Below are positions 62,012 to 64,000 of a stretch of 64,000 nt of DNA, one piece after another; the first letter of the stretch is position 1; every line of letters starts with the position of its first letter. The notes below the pieces were generated by a model. That model searched no databases, was not told the origin of the DNA, and saw nothing but the letters and a program-made list of their open reading frames with translations. The DNA comes from Alsobacter ponti (GTDB lineage Bacteria; Pseudomonadota; Alphaproteobacteria; Rhizobiales; Beijerinckiaceae). A program made the translations under genes and the position numbers. The DNA is taken from NCBI RefSeq assembly GCF_024294805.1, contig NZ_JANCLU010000002.1:186001-250000 (forward strand), given 5' to 3'.

Positions 62012-63721
62012 ATGGTCAATAGAACGCGCCAGTTCTTGGCGGCGTCAGCCGTTGCTGCCGTTGCCTACGCCTACGCTCCAGTCGCATCGTCGCAGGAGGT
62101 CAAGAGCGCCAGCAAATGGGGCGACATGAACACGGTGACGCAGGATCTGCTGAACCGTGCCGCCGGAGACGGCAACAACTTCCTCCACACGAACGGCAAC
62201 TACCAGCAGACCCGCTACTACCCGAACCGGCAGATCAACACCGGCAACGTCCAGAAGCTGCGGCCGGCGTGGATCTTCCAGACCGAGGTGCGGGAGTCTC
62301 TCGAGACCAGCCCGATCGTCCTCAACGGGGTCATGTACGTCACGACGTCGTTCAACCACGTCTACGCGCTCGACGCGCGCACGGGCGACGAGCTCTGGCA
62401 CTACAAGCACAAGCTCGGCCCGATCACCATCTATTGCTGCGGACCCAACAATCGCGGCGTCGCCGTCTACGGCGACATGGTCTACATGGCCACGCTGGAC
62501 TCCAAGCTCGTGGCGCTCGACGCCAAGACCGGCAAGGTCAATTGGGAGAGCCAGATCGCCGATCCGGAGCTCGGCTACAGCGAGACGATGGCCCCGACCG
62601 CCGTCGACGGCAAGATCCTGATCGGCACCAATGGCGGCGAATACGGCATCCGCGGCTTCGTCAAGGCGTTCGACGCCAAGACCGGCAAGCTGATCTGGAC
62701 GTTCAACACGGTCCCGGAGAATTCGGTCGGCGTGTGGGCGACCCATGACGCGACCGGCCGCGACATGAAGCGCAACATCGAGGCCGAGAAGGCGCAGCTC
62801 GCCAAGACCGGCGACCCCTTCAAGACCCTCGGCGGCGGCGTGTGGCAGAACCCGGCGGTCGATCTCGACACGCGGCGCATCTACTTCGTGGTCGGCAACC
62901 CCTCGCCGGACCTCGACGGCTCGCTGCGTCCCGGCGACAACCTCTACACGGACTCGCTGGTGTCGGTGAACCTCGACACGGGCCAGTATGTCTGCCACCT
63001 GCAGTACATCGCGCATGACGTGTGGGACCTCGACGCCGTGTCCCCGCCAGTGATCACCACCGTCGCGGGCAAGGACGGCAAGCCCATCAAGGGCGTCCTG
63101 CATGCCGGCAAGACCGGGCACGTCTACGTTCACGACGCCAACGACTGCAGCCTGATCCGCTTCTCCGAGGCCATGGTGCCGCAGGAGAACATGTGGGTGC
63201 TGCCCACCAAGGAAGGCGCGCGCATGCTGCCGGGCGCGAACGGCGGCGTGGAGTGGTCGCCCATCGCCACCGATCCCGGCAAGGGGCTCGCCTACGCGAT
63301 CAACCTGCACCAGCCGATGACCTACCACGTCGAGAGCTCGCCCTATCCCGCGGGCAAGCTGTGGCTCGGCGGCGCCTTCAAGGTCATCCCCAGCGAGGAG
63401 CAGTGGGGCAACGTGACGGCGGTGGACTACAACACCGGCAAGATCCGCTGGCAGGTGAAGACCCCGCAGCCGATGATCGGCGGCATCCTCGCCACGGCCG
63501 GCGGCCTCGTCTTCACCGGCGAAGCCAACGGCCAGTTCAAGGCCTACGACTCCGACACCGGCTCGGTGCTGTGGAAGTTCCAGGCCGGCGCGGGCGTCAA
63601 CGCGCCGCCGTCCTCCTACACGGTCGACGGCCGCCAGTACGTCGTGGTCGGCGCCGGCGGCAACACGCAGATCGACTACAAGCGCGGCAACTCGATCATC
63701 GCGTTCACTCTGGCGGACTGA
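62012..63721 (+). CDS. PQQ-dependent alcohol dehydrogenase, lanthanide-type motif
   Basis: The 569-residue exported quinoprotein (signal [20 protein letters not shown]) is of the methanol/ethanol dehydrogenase class. It has an eight-bladed propeller with W-motifs ([16 protein letters not shown]), the vicinal disulfide [12 protein letters not shown], and metal-binding Glu ([12 protein letters not shown]) and Asn ([11 protein letters not shown]). The catalytic Asp is in [12 protein letters not shown]; the extra Asp two residues later (D-x-D) marks lanthanide-dependent XoxF- and PedH-type enzymes, while calcium enzymes carry Ala, Ser or Thr there. A cytochrome c gene follows. The alcohol oxidised cannot be told. 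Confidence 0.9.
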   Translation: MVNRTRQFLAASAVAAVAYAYAPVASSQEVKSASKWGDMNTVTQDLLNRAAGDGNNFLHTNGNYQQTRYYPNRQINTGNVQKLRPAWIFQTEVRESLETSPIVLNGVMYVTTSFNHVYALDARTGDELWHYKHKLGPITIYCCGPNNRGVAVYGDMVYMATLDSKLVALDAKTGKVNWESQIADPELGYSETMAPTAVDGKILIGTNGGEYGIRGFVKAFDAKTGKLIWTFNTVPENSVGVWATHDATGRDMKRNIEAEKAQLAKTGDPFKTLGGGVWQNPAVDLDTRRIYFVVGNPSPDLDGSLRPGDNLYTDSLVSVNLDTGQYVCHLQYIAHDVWDLDAVSPPVITTVAGKDGKPIKGVLHAGKTGHVYVHDANDCSLIRFSEAMVPQENMWVLPTKEGARMLPGANGGVEWSPIATDPGKGLAYAINLHQPMTYHVESSPYPAGKLWLGGAFKVIPSEEQWGNVTAVDYNTGKIRWQVKTPQPMIGGILATAGGLVFTGEANGQFKAYDSDTGSVLWKFQAGAGVNAPPSSYTVDGRQYVVVGAGGNTQIDYKRGNSIIAFTLAD

Positions 63722-63758
63722 CACGGGCCGGGGCCCAAGCCCCGGACCTCGCCTTTCA

Positions 63759-63800
63759 GCCGACGGGGAGCCTTAGGGTCCCCGTCGGCGTTCCCTTTTC
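63759..63800 (+). terminator. Terminator-like hairpin between PQQ dehydrogenase and cytochrome c
   Basis: A perfect eleven-base stem, GCCGACGGGGA and TCCCCGTCGGC, encloses a nine-base loop and is followed by GTTCCCTTTTC. It should reduce transcription into the downstream cytochrome gene, a common arrangement in PQQ dehydrogenase operons where the enzyme is needed in excess. Confidence 0.65.
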
Positions 63801-63832
63801 GTATCCGCGATGGAACCGGAGCCGAAAACCGC

Positions 63833-64000
63833 ATGACGCGACTTGCATACCTGTTCGCCGCCGCCTTCGGCCTGGCGATGGCTCTGGCGGCGCCGGCGAC
63901 GGCCCAGGTCAACATCGACGACAAGCTCCCGCTCTGCTCCGCCTGCCACGGCGAGAACGGCGTGCCGACCGAGAAGAACATCCCGGTCATCTGGGGCCAG
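63833..64000 (+). CDS. c-type cytochrome, partial at window end
   Basis: Only the first 56 residues are visible. There is a signal peptide (LAYLFAAAFGLAMALAAPATA, cleavage near AQ/V) and one heme motif CSACH in the context PLCSACHGENGVPTE. This class of small cytochrome c commonly accepts electrons from PQQ dehydrogenases. It continues beyond the window, so total length and the Met ligand cannot be seen. Confidence 0.8.
   Translation, partial: MTRLAYLFAAAFGLAMALAAPATAQVNIDDKLPLCSACHGENGVPTEKNIPVIWGQ

Overview
The window is about 70 percent GC, with strongly GC-biased third codon positions, short intergenic gaps and many ATGA-type gene overlaps. Gene content points to an alphaproteobacterium of the Hyphomicrobiales type with methylotrophic or C1 metabolism. 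The clues are a selenocysteine formate dehydrogenase, a PQQ alcohol dehydrogenase with a lanthanide-type Asp-x-Asp motif, an OpgC succinyltransferase, a DUF3008 peptide and a Gram-negative stressosome. No phage, insertion sequence, CRISPR array or rRNA is visible. The only tRNA is selC. The species cannot be named from sequence alone.

Layout, 0-18 kb: a small secreted protein; a metallo-beta-lactamase/receiver-like/GAF protein; a PhnB-like VOC protein convergent with an iron-transport-like protein; and a receiver plus zinc-ribbon regulator in one operon with a family 2 glycosyltransferase and an HlyD-like membrane protein (4.6-8.6 kb). Next come a DUF2231 membrane protein, a sorbosone-dehydrogenase-like lipoprotein and a tetraheme cytochrome c (8.7-12.0 kb). 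A minus-strand signalling operon fills 12.0-18.0 kb: RsbR, RsbS, RsbT, an ATPase-SpoIIE phosphatase fusion and two hybrid histidine kinases.

18-44 kb: a CRP/FNR regulator; a small histidine kinase divergent from a response regulator; a 1176-residue secreted GH16/RTX/cadherin-like protein; an aldo/keto reductase; an MFS-acyltransferase-acyl-ACP synthetase fusion; a dpaL/M20 peptidase/Lrp set; a MoaD-like protein with a BNR-repeat protein; a HigBA-type toxin-antitoxin pair; OpgC flanked by two SGNH-fold paralogues, one of which has lost its catalytic residues; and a marR-emrA-emrB efflux operon with a palindromic operator.

44-61.5 kb is the most striking part, a nearly continuous plus-strand selenocysteine island. 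It encodes formate dehydrogenase (in-frame UGA with a SECIS hairpin), its iron-sulfur and cytochrome b subunits, FdhE, SelA, a Sel1-repeat protein and SelB. The tRNA-Sec gene selC lies inside the 3' end of the selB reading frame. It is followed by two unrecognised proteins, two radical SAM proteins, an LplA-LplB-like lipoate ligase, a DsrE-like protein, a GcvH/LbpA-like lipoyl carrier and a dehydrogenase-SelD fusion. The lipoyl-assembly set resembles the LipS1/LipS2/sLpl(AB)/LbpA genes known from sHdr sulfur oxidation, but here it sits between selB-selC and selD with overlapping genes. That suggests a lipoyl carrier acting in selenium, sulfur or C1 handling around formate dehydrogenase. The window ends with a secreted protein, the PQQ dehydrogenase, a terminator-like hairpin and the start of a c-type cytochrome.
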